From Planctomycetota bacterium (GTDB taxonomy: Bacteria > Planctomycetota > Phycisphaerae > Phycisphaerales > Phycisphaeraceae), in NCBI GenBank assembly GCA_026386955.1, contig JAPLMQ010000313.1, positions 46,575-110,574 on the forward strand: a stretch of DNA of 64,000 nucleotides, given 5' to 3'. Shown here in pieces: positions 7,991 through 16,489 of this stretch (its first letter is position 1; every line of letters begins with the position of its first letter). Both the position numbers and the translations under genes were made by a program. The notes under the pieces were generated by a model that saw only the letters and a program-made list of their open reading frames with translations, was not told where the DNA came from and ran no database searches.

Positions 7991-8617
7991 GTGACCAAGA
8001 CGCCACGAACCAAGTCGGCGGTGGAGCTTCTGGGCGTGCGGGCCCAGCCCAAGAACGCGCGCGACCGGCTGCTCAACCACGCCATCGACCTCTGCTACAC
8101 CCGCGGGTTCAACGCGGTGGGGCTCGACCAGATCATCGCCGCGGCGGGCGTGACCAAGACCACCTTCTACAAGCACTTCGCCGGCAAGGACGAGCTGCTG
8201 ATCGAGGCGATCACCCTGCGGCACGAGTGGGAGGGCAAGGCCTGGGCCCGGGCGGTGAAGCGCCTGGCGGGCGAGGACCCGCGGGCCCAGTTGCTCGGGC
8301 TCTTCGACGTGCTCGACCTCTGGTTCAACGGCCCGGAGTTCGGCGGTTGCCTCTTCCTCAACGCCGCGGGCGAGTTCCCCAACCCCAGCGACCCGGTGCA
8401 CCAGGTCGCGGCCAAGCACAAGCGCGCGACCCGCGAGTGGTTCCGCGGGCTGGCGAAACGGGCGGGCGTGGCCGACGCCGGCACGTTCGCCGACCTCTAC
8501 ACCACGCTCGTCGAGGGGACGCTGGTGATGCGCCACGTCCACGGCCGCGACGACGCCGCCAAGCTCACCCGGCCGATGGTCGAGCGGCTGCTCGAGCAGT
8601 TCGGCTCGCCGGGATGA
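7991..8617 (+). CDS. TetR family transcriptional regulator
   Basis: The 208-residue protein has an N-terminal helix-turn-helix around residues 42-65 (GLDQIIAAAGVTKTTFYKHF), the typical TetR motif with K-x2-F-Y-x-H-F. The C-terminal domain contains FNGPEFGGCLFLNAAGEFP, which resembles the subgroup that includes AcrR-like regulators of oxidative and detoxification genes. The GTG start at 7991 has GAGGA nine bases upstream; a TTG 30 bases earlier is less likely. It probably represses itself and the divergent OsmC-like gene through the tandem repeats between them. The ligand is unknown. Confidence 0.88.
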   Translation: MTKTPRTKSAVELLGVRAQPKNARDRLLNHAIDLCYTRGFNAVGLDQIIAAAGVTKTTFYKHFAGKDELLIEAITLRHEWEGKAWARAVKRLAGEDPRAQLLGLFDVLDLWFNGPEFGGCLFLNAAGEFPNPSDPVHQVAAKHKRATREWFRGLAKRAGVADAGTFADLYTTLVEGTLVMRHVHGRDDAAKLTRPMVERLLEQFGSPG

Positions 8618-8782
8618 GGCAGCTTGCCGTCAAACCGCCAGCTCCGCCCTCCCCCGCTCCTTGCGTGACGCCCCCGCCCGCCGCATGATGGTGGGGCATT
8701 TCCTTTCGTTTTCAGGCCTTTCGCGCGGGCCGATAGGGGTTCTCTGCAAGGCGCGGCCCGTCCCCGGCACGAGGTCATCCCC

Positions 8783-9856
8783 ATGCCCGCGACCTATCTG
8801 CCCAAAGACCTGCGCCAGTCCTGGCCGCGCCCAAGCGACCCGCGGCCGATCGTGGTCATCGGCGCCGGCGGGATCGTCAACGACGCCCACCTCCCCGCCT
8901 ACGCCAAGGCCGGCTTCACCGTCGCGGGGATCTACGACCTCGATCCCGCCCGCGCCCAAGCCACCGCCGCGAAGTTCAAGATCCCGCGCGTCTTCGACTC
9001 GCTCCCCCAGGCGGCGGCGACGCCCGATTGCGTCTTCGACATCGCCGTCCCGCCCGAGGCCGAGTTGGCCGTCGCCTCCAAGCTGCCCGAGGGCTCGGTC
9101 GTGCTGCTGCAGAAGCCGATGGGGCCCAACCTCGTCGAGGCCCGCAGGATCCGCGACCTCTGCCGGCAGCGCGGGCTCATCGCGGCCGTGAATTTCCAGC
9201 TCCGCTTCGCCCCGATGATGCTGGTGATCCGCGACGCGCTCGACCGCGGGCTGCTGGGCGAGATCCTCGACGTCGAGGTCCGACTGCACGTGCGGACGCC
9301 TTGGGAGCTCTTCCCGTTCCTCAAGAAGCTCCCGCGCGTCGAGATCGCCGTCCACAGCGTCCATTACCTCGACTTGATCCGCGGCTTCCTGGGCGAGCCC
9401 CGCGGGGTCTACGCCAAGACCATCGGGCACCCCGAGGCCGCCGGGCTCGCCAACACCCGCAGCAGCGTGATCCTCGACTACGGCCAGGCCACGCGGGTCA
9501 GCCTGGCGATCAACCACCACAGCCTTCTTGCCCCCGAGAACGAGGTGGCCGACGTCACCCTGCAGGGCACGCGCGGGAGCGCCTCGGCCAGCCTGGGGCT
9601 GCTGATGGATTACCCCAAGGGCAAGGCCGAGACCGCGCGGATCTGCGCCCGGGGCGAGCCGTGGGAGGACGTGCCGCTCCAAGGGCGCTGGTTTCCCGAC
9701 GGGTTTGTGGGGACGATGTCGAACCTGCAGCGGTTCGTCGCGGGGCAGGACGACAAGCTGATGACCCACTTCGAGGACGCGTTCCGGACAATGGCGGTGG
9801 TCGAGGCGGCGTACGAGTCGGACCGCCAGGGTGGAATTCCGCCTGCGAATGAGTAA
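8783..9856 (+). CDS. Gfo/Idh/MocA family oxidoreductase
   Basis: The 357-residue protein has a Rossmann motif IVVIGAGGIVNDAHLP near residue 24, a catalytic-type lysine in LLQKPMGPN near 112 (a Q-K-P variant of E-K-P), and a C-terminal alpha/beta domain with HSVHYLDLIRGFLGEP, where histidines commonly contact substrate. It probably oxidises or epimerises a sugar or sugar acid using NAD(P). It opens a co-directional run with the RraA-like, amidohydrolase and heparinase-like genes, but a hairpin terminator follows it, so it may be a separate transcript. Confidence 0.85.
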   Translation: MPATYLPKDLRQSWPRPSDPRPIVVIGAGGIVNDAHLPAYAKAGFTVAGIYDLDPARAQATAAKFKIPRVFDSLPQAAATPDCVFDIAVPPEAELAVASKLPEGSVVLLQKPMGPNLVEARRIRDLCRQRGLIAAVNFQLRFAPMMLVIRDALDRGLLGEILDVEVRLHVRTPWELFPFLKKLPRVEIAVHSVHYLDLIRGFLGEPRGVYAKTIGHPEAAGLANTRSSVILDYGQATRVSLAINHHSLLAPENEVADVTLQGTRGSASASLGLLMDYPKGKAETARICARGEPWEDVPLQGRWFPDGFVGTMSNLQRFVAGQDDKLMTHFEDAFRTMAVVEAAYESDRQGGIPPANE

Positions 9857-9908
9857 AAGTGGGTAAAGTGGTGTTTGGCAATCGGGCCGCGACGCCCGTA
9901 TCGGTTGT

Positions 9909-9938
9909 GCCCCCGCGGATGGCCGCGGGGCCCTTTCT
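9909..9938 (+). terminator. Hairpin terminator after the oxidoreductase
   Basis: CCCCGCGG (9911-9918) pairs perfectly with CCGCGGGG (9923-9930) over an ATGG loop and is followed by CCCTTTCT. It lies about 55 bases past the oxidoreductase stop on the same strand. The T tract is short, so termination may be partial. Confidence 0.55.
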
Positions 9939-10060
9939 GGCGGAGCATCTCGCGGCGGTTTCGAGTGCGAACCTGTTTTGATGCGGTGCATCCTCACACG
10001 ACCGGTCTGACCCCTTGCCGCGGCCAAGGCATTTGAGGCCGCCTACCAGCGGAGCCTGCG

Positions 10061-10822
10061 ATGACCCAGACGCCCACTGAAACCCCCACCCCGACCACCG
10101 CGCCCGCGGCCAGCGCGAGTCCTGCGGCTCCCGCGGCGACCCCCGCCAGCGCCGCCGCCAACGACGCGGCGTCGATCGAGGCGCTCGCCGACCGGCTGGT
10201 CCACTGCTACAGCGGCGCGGTCTACGACGTCATGCGCTCCATGGGCTTGTCCAACGGCGTCCTGCCCAACGCGCTCCGCCCGCTCGACCCCTCGCGCAAG
10301 GTCGCCGGCATCGCCTACACCGTCGCCGGCAAGCGCCGCGACGGGCTCAGCGCCCACGAGTCGCTCCTCGCCTGGACCGCCCTGCTCTCCCGCGCCCCGC
10401 GCAACAGCGTCGTGGTCTGCCAGCCGCACGACACCCATCTGGCCCACATGGGTGAGCTCTCCTCCGAAGCGCTCCACCACCGCGGCATCCGCGGGTACAT
10501 CGTCGACGGCGGCTGCCGCGACAGCGACTTCATCTTCCGCCTGGGCTTCCCCGTCTGGTGCCGCTACTTCACCCCCGTCGACATCGTCGGCCGCTGGGTG
10601 GCCGACTCCTTCGGCGAGTCCATCGAGATCGGCGGCGTGGTCATCCGCACCGGCGACGCGATCCTCGCCGACCGCGACGGCGTGATCGCCATCCCGCAGG
10701 CCAAGGTCGCCGAGGTCGTCGACAAGGTCGAGGAGGTCATGCGCACGGAGAACAAGGTCCGCGCCGCGATCCTCCAAGGCACCGACCCGCAAGAGGCCTA
10801 CCTGCTGCACGGGAAGTTCTGA
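10061..10822 (+). CDS. RraA-like / HMG aldolase family protein
   Basis: The 253-residue protein begins with about 35 residues of Thr/Pro/Ala-rich linker, then an RraA-type fold with VYDVMRSMG near 54 and the signature YIVDGGCRDSDFI (Arg153-Asp154) that in the family binds metal and oxoacid. GDAILADRDGVIAIP follows near the C-terminus. Relatives include 4-hydroxy-4-methyl-2-oxoglutarate aldolases and the RNase E inhibitor RraA. Here, next to sugar-acid genes, an aldolase or oxoacid role is more likely (inference). GGAG lies at good distance before the ATG. Confidence 0.85.
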   Translation: MTQTPTETPTPTTAPAASASPAAPAATPASAAANDAASIEALADRLVHCYSGAVYDVMRSMGLSNGVLPNALRPLDPSRKVAGIAYTVAGKRRDGLSAHESLLAWTALLSRAPRNSVVVCQPHDTHLAHMGELSSEALHHRGIRGYIVDGGCRDSDFIFRLGFPVWCRYFTPVDIVGRWVADSFGESIEIGGVVIRTGDAILADRDGVIAIPQAKVAEVVDKVEEVMRTENKVRAAILQGTDPQEAYLLHGKF

Positions 10823-10857
10823 GCGTTCCAGCCCACGGGTGAGCCCCCGACTCAAGG

Positions 10858-10879
10858 GTGGACAGCTTAAGCTGTCCAC
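10858..10879. repeat. Perfect 22-bp palindrome
   Basis: GTGGACAGCTT and its exact reverse complement abut with no loop, followed by TTTC. It lies 36 bases past the RraA-like stop and about 60 bases before the amidohydrolase start. It could be a terminator stem or a symmetric operator for the downstream pair of genes. Confidence 0.55.
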
Positions 10880-10940
10880 TTTCGGCTTCCATCCACACGC
10901 GATTCCGAATTAGGATGTCCCGTCCACGGAGATCCTGACC

Positions 10941-11816
10941 ATGGACATCATCGACACGCACCAGCACCTCTGGGACCCCGCGAAGCTCTCCTATTCGTGG
11001 TGCGCCGGCATCCCGGTCCTCAACCGCGCCTTCCTCCCCGACGACTACCAGGCCGCGGTCTCGGACCTCCCGGACGGGGTCCGCATCGTGCAGTCCGTGC
11101 ACGTCGAGGCCGACGTCGATGAACCCTTCATGGCCGACGAGACGCGCTGGATCCTCAGCGTCGCCGAAGACCCGAAGCGCCTGACCAAGGCCGTGGTCGC
11201 CCCGTGCCGCCCCGAGCTCGACAACTTCGACGCCTACCTCGACGCCATCGCCCACCCGCGCCTCAAGGGCGTCCGCCGCGTGCTGCACACGATGCCGGAC
11301 GACCACTCGCGCGGCGAACTCTTCGTGAGGAACGTCGGCTCGCTCCATCGCCGCGGACTGACCTTCGACCTCTGCGTCAAGGCGACGCAGTTGCCCGCCG
11401 CGATCGACCTCGTCCGTCGCTGCCCCGACACCCGCTTCATCCTCGACCACTGCGGCGTGCCCGACGTCAAGGCAAAGGCGCTCGACCCCTGGCGCGACCG
11501 CATCCGCGAGATCGCCAAGCTCCCCAACGTCGTCGCCTGCAAGATCTCCGGCCTCGTAGCCTACGCCGACCCCCAGCATTGGACCGCCAACGACCTCCGC
11601 CCCTTCATCGACCACGCCATCGCCTCCTTCGGCTACGACCGCGTGATGTTCGGCTCGGACTGGCCGGTCTGCACCCTCTCCGCCCCGCTCCGCGGCTGGC
11701 TCGCCGCCCTCCTCGACCTCACCGCCTCCGCCTCGCCCGATGAGCGTGACCGGCTCTTCCGGCGCAACGCCATCAAGGTCTACCGCCTCGATCCCACCCC
11801 CCGCGAAACCGCATGA
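10941..11816 (+). CDS. Amidohydrolase 2 family (lactonase-like) protein
   Basis: The 291-residue TIM-barrel hydrolase has the metal motif D-T-H-Q-H at 5-9 (His7, His9), LDHCGVPD with His170, and the terminal MFGSDWPV with Asp240. The pattern fits the amidohydrolase-2 group that includes L-fucono- and L-rhamnono-lactonases and 2-pyrone-4,6-dicarboxylate lactonase. Its stop codon overlaps the start of the heparinase-like gene by four bases, so the two are translationally coupled. A role opening sugar-acid lactones is the likeliest reading given the context. It is cytoplasmic, with no signal peptide. Confidence 0.87.
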   Translation: MDIIDTHQHLWDPAKLSYSWCAGIPVLNRAFLPDDYQAAVSDLPDGVRIVQSVHVEADVDEPFMADETRWILSVAEDPKRLTKAVVAPCRPELDNFDAYLDAIAHPRLKGVRRVLHTMPDDHSRGELFVRNVGSLHRRGLTFDLCVKATQLPAAIDLVRRCPDTRFILDHCGVPDVKAKALDPWRDRIREIAKLPNVVACKISGLVAYADPQHWTANDLRPFIDHAIASFGYDRVMFGSDWPVCTLSAPLRGWLAALLDLTASASPDERDRLFRRNAIKVYRLDPTPRETA

Positions 11817-13972
11817 CCACCACCCACGCTCCGTACCGGCGTCTCTTCGTCGAGAACATCCACCCCCGCGTCCTGGTCAGCCCCGATGAGCTGCCCGCGC
11901 TCAAGGCCCGCGCCAAGACGGGCCTCAACGCCCGCGCCTTGGCCGAGGTCGTCCGCCGATCGCACCTCTGGACCGACCCCGACTCGCCCCAGCGCATCGA
12001 TCCCGCGCTGGGCCTCGAGGCCGCCAAGAAGCGCTCCGACCCCGTGCTCGGCGGCGAGCTGCACCAGGCGATCCACGCCCTGGGCTTCGCCTACGCCTTC
12101 ACCGGCAACAAGCTCTGGGCCGATCGCGCCGTGCCGCTGCTCCGCATGATGTGCGCCAAGGGCGTCGACGAGACCGACTTCTACGCCACGACCTCCGACG
12201 GCGCGCTGCCCATCGCCTACGACCTGCTCGCCCCCGGCCTCTCCGCCGACGACCGCCGCTTCGTGGAGGTTTACCTTCGCCGCGGCATCGAGCTCTACGA
12301 GGCCGGCGTCCTGAACCGCACCGGCACGCTCTGGGGCCTGGGCACCAACCTCTTCTTCCACACCTTCGAGCTCTACGTCATGCAGCTCGCGGCCGTGTTC
12401 GACAACGTCACCGACTGGCCCCGGCTCGACAAGATCAACGAGCTGATCCGCATGGGCATCCACCACGGGCTCGACGAAGGCGGGGCGATCTACGAAGGCC
12501 CCAGCTACGGCACGGGCGACGCGGCGTGGATCTCCACCGTCGCCGAGGTCCTGCTCCGCGCGGGCGTGGCCGACCTCTGGACCGAGGAGCCCAAGTTCGC
12601 CGCGATGGTCCGCCACTGGGCCTACCTCATCCTCCCGGGCATGCGCGGGCAGAACCCCATCGGCGACGCGTGGCGCTACAAGAAGGGGCACCCGCACTGG
12701 GCCGCGGCCCTGCACGCCGCGCGGCTCAACGACGACGCGCTCTGGTGGGTCTGGGAGCAGATGCGCAGCCGCACGACCCAGGGCCCGCCCGGCGAAGAGC
12801 AGCCGATGCCCGAGTTCATCGAGTACCGCCTCGGGTGGACGCTGCTCTACGAGAACGAGGCCGCCCGCGTGGTCACCCCCGGGCAGGCCGGGTGGCCCTC
12901 GGCCCGCAACTCAGGCTCGTTCGGCGTCATCACCATGCGCAGCGGCTGGCAGGACGACGACCTCTACTTCAGCCTCCTGGCCGCGGGACGCACCCCCGGC
13001 TGCTGCATCCACCAGCACGTCGACGCCGGCCATTTCTCCCTCTTCGCCCTGGGCGAGGCCTTCAGCATCGACACCGGCTACGGCGACGCCATGGGCAAGT
13101 TCCACTCCGTGCTGATGCCCTACGGCGACGAGCCGCGGGCGGCGCCGCACGGGTTCGACCACATGTGGAACGGCGGGCGCGTGCAGTCCTTCGCCGCGGG
13201 CAAGAAGGCCGACTACGCCTGCGTCGACGTCCACGACGCCTGGGAATGCCGCTGGGCCCTCCGCGGGGCGCTGACGGTTCGGGCCGCGGGTGCCGAGCCC
13301 TACGTGCTGATCCTCGACGACTTCAACCCCTCGCCCACGCTGGCGAGCTTCCTGTGGCTGATGAACTCCGAGCCGGGCAACCGCGTGGAGATCGACGCCC
13401 AGGCCGAGCGCGTGACGGTGCAGGGCAAGAGGAACCGGCTCGAACTCGCCTGGTCGCACCCCGGCCCGGCCGACTACCCCGTCGAGCACCGCGTCGAGCT
13501 CGACACCGACACCATCGACTCCATGGGCCTGCCCCACCGCACCGAGGGCGTGAACTACTTCCACGGCAGCGCCGGGGCCTCCTGGCCCCGCGGCGGCGGC
13601 CGCTGGGGCGCGGGCATGCGCCCGCGCGTCAAGGCCCTGCTCTACGGCTACAACGGGCAGCTCCTCACCGCCCTGCTCCCCCGCCGCGCAGGCACGCCCG
13701 CCGTCGGCGTCCAACGCATCTTCGCCCCCGCGCAGTTCGGCCTCACCCTCGACCACGGCAACGGCGTCATCGACACCGTCGTCGCCAGCCCCATCAGCAG
13801 CGGGCTCGACATCGGCGGCATCACGGGCGAGGCGCGCCTCGCGGTCGTCCGCCGTGATGGCAGCGGCAAGGTCGTCTGGTGGGCCGCGGCCGAGGCGTTC
13901 ACGCTCGCGATCGACGGGAAGACGGTGCTGCCGCGAAGGGGCGAGGTCCGCACGTTGGTGGAGTCGGCGTGA
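11813..13972 (+). CDS. Heparinase II/III-like polysaccharide lyase family protein
   Basis: The 719-residue protein has an N-terminal alpha-toroid domain (PRVLVSPDELPALKARAKTG near 18, LDEGGAIYEGPSYGTGDAAW near 215) and a C-terminal beta-sandwich (HQHVDAGHFSLFALGEAFSID near 404) in the order of alginate and heparin lyases of the PL12/PL15/PL17/PL21 type. The HVDAGHF segment is the usual metal or active-site strand. No signal peptide is visible, so it may act on imported oligosaccharides. It starts inside the amidohydrolase stop (ATGA). It is a paralogue of the 735-residue protein at 35.9 kb. Substrate is not predictable; uronic-acid polymers are typical. Confidence 0.85.
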   Translation: MTTTHAPYRRLFVENIHPRVLVSPDELPALKARAKTGLNARALAEVVRRSHLWTDPDSPQRIDPALGLEAAKKRSDPVLGGELHQAIHALGFAYAFTGNKLWADRAVPLLRMMCAKGVDETDFYATTSDGALPIAYDLLAPGLSADDRRFVEVYLRRGIELYEAGVLNRTGTLWGLGTNLFFHTFELYVMQLAAVFDNVTDWPRLDKINELIRMGIHHGLDEGGAIYEGPSYGTGDAAWISTVAEVLLRAGVADLWTEEPKFAAMVRHWAYLILPGMRGQNPIGDAWRYKKGHPHWAAALHAARLNDDALWWVWEQMRSRTTQGPPGEEQPMPEFIEYRLGWTLLYENEAARVVTPGQAGWPSARNSGSFGVITMRSGWQDDDLYFSLLAAGRTPGCCIHQHVDAGHFSLFALGEAFSIDTGYGDAMGKFHSVLMPYGDEPRAAPHGFDHMWNGGRVQSFAAGKKADYACVDVHDAWECRWALRGALTVRAAGAEPYVLILDDFNPSPTLASFLWLMNSEPGNRVEIDAQAERVTVQGKRNRLELAWSHPGPADYPVEHRVELDTDTIDSMGLPHRTEGVNYFHGSAGASWPRGGGRWGAGMRPRVKALLYGYNGQLLTALLPRRAGTPAVGVQRIFAPAQFGLTLDHGNGVIDTVVASPISSGLDIGGITGEARLAVVRRDGSGKVVWWAAAEAFTLAIDGKTVLPRRGEVRTLVESA

Positions 13973-13997
13973 CGAAGGCGGTCTGGACGACATCGAT

Positions 13998-14226
13998 CTG
14001 ATCAGAGCCGGACACTGTGTGTCCGTTGCTCAGGCGCTAGGCGGTACTCCGCCGCGCGCGAAGTGCCGCACTCGCAGGCGCGCCACGATTCACGTCGAAG
14101 CGGCATCGACAGCCTTCCGCCGGCGGCGTCATCGGCTTTCTGTGTCACGAGGGCTCCTGACGATTCGCGCGAGCGGAGTACCGCTTTCGCCCGATCGACG
14201 GACACACAGTGTCCGGCTCTGACCAG
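13998..14226. mobile_element. MITE-like inverted-repeat element, copy 1
   Basis: The ends match in inverted orientation over 28 bases with one mismatch, starting CTGATCAGAGCCGGACACTG on the left. Each arm contains an internal dyad (CGGACAC-TGT-GTGTCCG) and a second one around GCGGTACTCCGC, so the arms together extend roughly 65 bases with imperfect pairing. No open frame or transposase is inside. It occupies the gap between two convergent genes. Close relatives occur at 26001 and 34199. Confidence 0.75.
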
Positions 14227-14257
14227 ACGCGCCTTCGCGCCGCGCCCGCGCTACTTC

Positions 14258-15232
14258 TCAAAACGCCGGATGCTCCGGCTTCCGCCCCTCCAGCACCGCC
14301 ACCACGTCGCGGACGACCCAGCTCATGTTCTCCATGGCGGGGCCCGTGCGCGAGGCCAGGTGCGGGAGCAAGCGCACATTCGCCATCCCCCAGAACGGAT
14401 ACTCCGCGGGGATCGGCTCGGGCTCGTGGACGTCGAGGATCAACCGCCCGCCCTTGGCCGCATTCGCCTTCGCCCAGGCCGCGAGGGCGGCGTTGTCGAC
14501 CAGCATCCCGCGGGCGGCGTTGATGAACAAGCAGTCGGGCTTCAGCCTCGCCAACAAGGCGGCGTCGACCAGCCCGCGGTTCTCCGGGCGGCCGTCGACG
14601 TGCACCGACAAAACGTCGCTGCGGGCGAAGAGCTCCTCCTTGCCGACGAACTCGATCCCCGCCGTCAGGTCGGGCCCACCTTCCTTCGCCAGCGCCGCCC
14701 GCAGCTCGGCCGCGGGCAGGATGTCGTTCGCGATCACGCGGATGCCCATCGCCCGCGCCGCCCTTCCCAATCGCTTACCGATCCGCCCCAGCCCCAGGAT
14801 GCCCAGGGTCAGCTCATCGAGCTGCCGTCCGACCTGCTCCTTGCGCAGCTTGTGGAACGTCGCCGCGTCGACCGGCTTGTCGAGCGAATAGCGCGGGCGG
14901 ATCGCGTCGAAGACCAAGGCGAAGATGTACTCCACCACCGCCTGCGTGTTCGCGTCGGGCGTGGAGACGACCACCACGCCCCGCCTCTTGCAGGCCTCGA
15001 GGTCGATGTTGTCCAGCCCGACGCCGGCCCGCCCCACCACCCGCACCCGCGGCGCCATCGCCAACAGCGCGTCGTTCACCTGCGTGTAGGTCCGCACGAC
15101 CAAGCCGTCCGCCGTCGCGAGCTTCTTGGGCAGGTCGGCGTGGTCATGCGCGCACCAGACCGCCTCGACGCGCTCGCCCAGCCACTTGGCGGGTCGCGGG
15201 TCAAGCGTCTCGGTGATCAGCACGGTGGGCAT
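14258..15232 (-). CDS. D-2-hydroxyacid dehydrogenase (phosphoglycerate dehydrogenase-like)
   Basis: The 324-residue enzyme has the family order: catalytic domain, VGRAGVGLDNIDLEAC near 66, NAD-binding loop LGLGRIGKRLGR near 145, then the catalytic Arg (INAARGMLVDN), Glu (DVHEPEPIP) and His (LLPHLASRTG). It reduces or oxidises a D-2-hydroxyacid with NAD; similarity is closest to SerA-type catalytic cores, but the C-terminal ACT regulatory domain is missing, so a glyoxylate/hydroxypyruvate or other sugar-acid reductase is also possible. It begins only 10 bases after the ferredoxin stop upstream, implying cotranscription. Confidence 0.87.
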   Translation of the reverse strand: MPTVLITETLDPRPAKWLGERVEAVWCAHDHADLPKKLATADGLVVRTYTQVNDALLAMAPRVRVVGRAGVGLDNIDLEACKRRGVVVVSTPDANTQAVVEYIFALVFDAIRPRYSLDKPVDAATFHKLRKEQVGRQLDELTLGILGLGRIGKRLGRAARAMGIRVIANDILPAAELRAALAKEGGPDLTAGIEFVGKEELFARSDVLSVHVDGRPENRGLVDAALLARLKPDCLFINAARGMLVDNAALAAWAKANAAKGGRLILDVHEPEPIPAEYPFWGMANVRLLPHLASRTGPAMENMSWVVRDVVAVLEGRKPEHPAF

Positions 15233-15242
15233 GGCGTGAAGT

Positions 15243-15509
15243 CTACTTCTTGTTCTTGAAATAGGCCGCGTTCATTTCGATGTAGGACGCCCATTCGGGG
15301 GGCAGGTCCTCTTCGGGGAAGATCGCCTTCACGGGGCACTCGCCGACGCACAGGCAGCAGCAGATGCATTGGTCCGGCTTGATGTAGAGCTGCGTCGCGG
15401 TGGCGAAATCAGGCTCGTCCTTGGTGGGATGGATGCAGTCGACGGGACAGACCGCCACGCAGGCGGTGTCCTTCGTTCGAACACAGGGCTCGGCGATGAC
15501 GATGGCCAT
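15243..15509 (-). CDS. Ferredoxin with two iron-sulfur cluster motifs (divergent copy)
   Basis: The 88-residue protein has an N-terminal cluster region C-x7-C-x3-C-x3-C-P (EPCVRTKDTACVAVCPVDCI) and a C-terminal one that in its two sister genes reads CIDCGLCVDECP but here is CICCCLCVGECP, adding an extra cysteine and losing the acidic residues. The tail PEEDLPPEWASYIEMNAAYF matches the sisters. It is a small cytoplasmic electron carrier. AAAGGAG precedes the ATG. It lies just upstream of the hydroxyacid dehydrogenase and is the most diverged of three tandem copies. Confidence 0.9.
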   Translation of the reverse strand: MAIVIAEPCVRTKDTACVAVCPVDCIHPTKDEPDFATATQLYIKPDQCICCCLCVGECPVKAIFPEEDLPPEWASYIEMNAAYFKNKK

Positions 15510-15676
15510 GATGCGACTCCTTTCGTGGAGTGATCTTTGAAGGACTCGGTGCACATGATCGCCAAAGCTCCCCGCGCCGCCTTCACTCCGAGGCGGGACG
15601 GGAATCCAGGGGGATCAGGACACGCGGTCATGGCACGGGGCCGGAATGTCGGTCAGGGCGCCGCCGCTTGCGGGCT

Positions 15677-15937
15677 TCACTTCTTGAAGTAGGCCGCGTT
15701 GGTCTCGACGTACGAGGCCCATTCCGAGGGCAGGTCCTCCTCGGGGAAGATCGCCTTCACGGGGCACTCGTCGACGCACAGCCCGCAGTCGATGCAGGGG
15801 TCGGGGTCGATGTAGAGCTGCTTGACCGTCGCGAACTCCGCCTCCTCCTTCGTCGGATGGATGCAGTCGACGGGGCAGTTCACCACGCAGGCGGTGTCCT
15901 TGGTTCCGATGCAGGGCTCGGCGATGACATAGGCCAT
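15677..15937 (-). CDS. Ferredoxin, second tandem copy
   Basis: The 86-residue protein has both cluster motifs (EPCIGTKDTACVVNCPVDCI, and CIDCGLCVDECP) and the shared C-terminal tail ASYVETNAAYFKK. The pattern matches 7Fe/8Fe bacterial ferredoxins of the FdxA type. AGGAG precedes the ATG. The noncoding stretch just past the stop (about 15636-15676) is nearly repeated past the next copy (about 16050-16093), which shows that the duplicated unit includes intergenic DNA. A redox partner is not evident nearby. Confidence 0.9.
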   Translation of the reverse strand: MAYVIAEPCIGTKDTACVVNCPVDCIHPTKEEAEFATVKQLYIDPDPCIDCGLCVDECPVKAIFPEEDLPSEWASYVETNAAYFKK

Positions 15938-16093
15938 GACGCGACTCCTGGCTGAGGTGTTTCGGATCAAGTCCGATGCACGCGATCGCCGCGGGCGCAG
16001 GCTCCGCCGAGGGCGGGGCAGGCGTCTGCGGGATCGATTCAGCGGTCGTGGCACGGGGCCGGAATATCGGTCAAGGCGCCGCCGCTCGCGGGC

Positions 16094-16354
16094 TCACTTC
16101 TTGAAGTGGGCCGCGTTGGTCTCGACGTACGAGGCCCACTCCGACGGCAGGTCCTCCTCGGGGAAGATCGCCTTCACGGGGCACTCGTCGACGCACAACC
16201 CGCAGTCGATGCAGGTGTCGGGATCGATGTAGAGCTGCTTGGCGGTCGCGAACTCGGCCTCGTCCTTGGTGGGATGGATGCAGTCCACGGGGCAGACGGC
16301 GACGCAAGCGGTGTCCTTCGTTCCGACACACGGCTCGGCGATGATGTGGGCCAT
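16094..16354 (-). CDS. Ferredoxin, third tandem copy
   Basis: The 86-residue protein is almost identical to the second copy: EPCVGTKDTACVAVCPVDCI, CIDCGLCVDECP and the tail ASYVETNAAHFKK. Position one starts MAHIIAEP. It is first in the row of three on the reverse strand, so its promoter is probably in the 135 bases between it and the divergent methyltransferase. Cysteine spacing indicates two low-potential iron-sulfur clusters. Confidence 0.9.
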   Translation of the reverse strand: MAHIIAEPCVGTKDTACVAVCPVDCIHPTKDEAEFATAKQLYIDPDTCIDCGLCVDECPVKAIFPEEDLPSEWASYVETNAAHFKK

Positions 16355-16489
16355 GACGCGATTCCTTGGCGAGAAACAATCGAACCGTCAGCAGTATAGG
16401 GGAACGCCCGGAGGGCTCAAGTCGAAGGGTTGTCGGGCTGGGGCGACAATGCCAGCGGGGGATTCGGACCGTGTTAGAATCCCCCCCGC

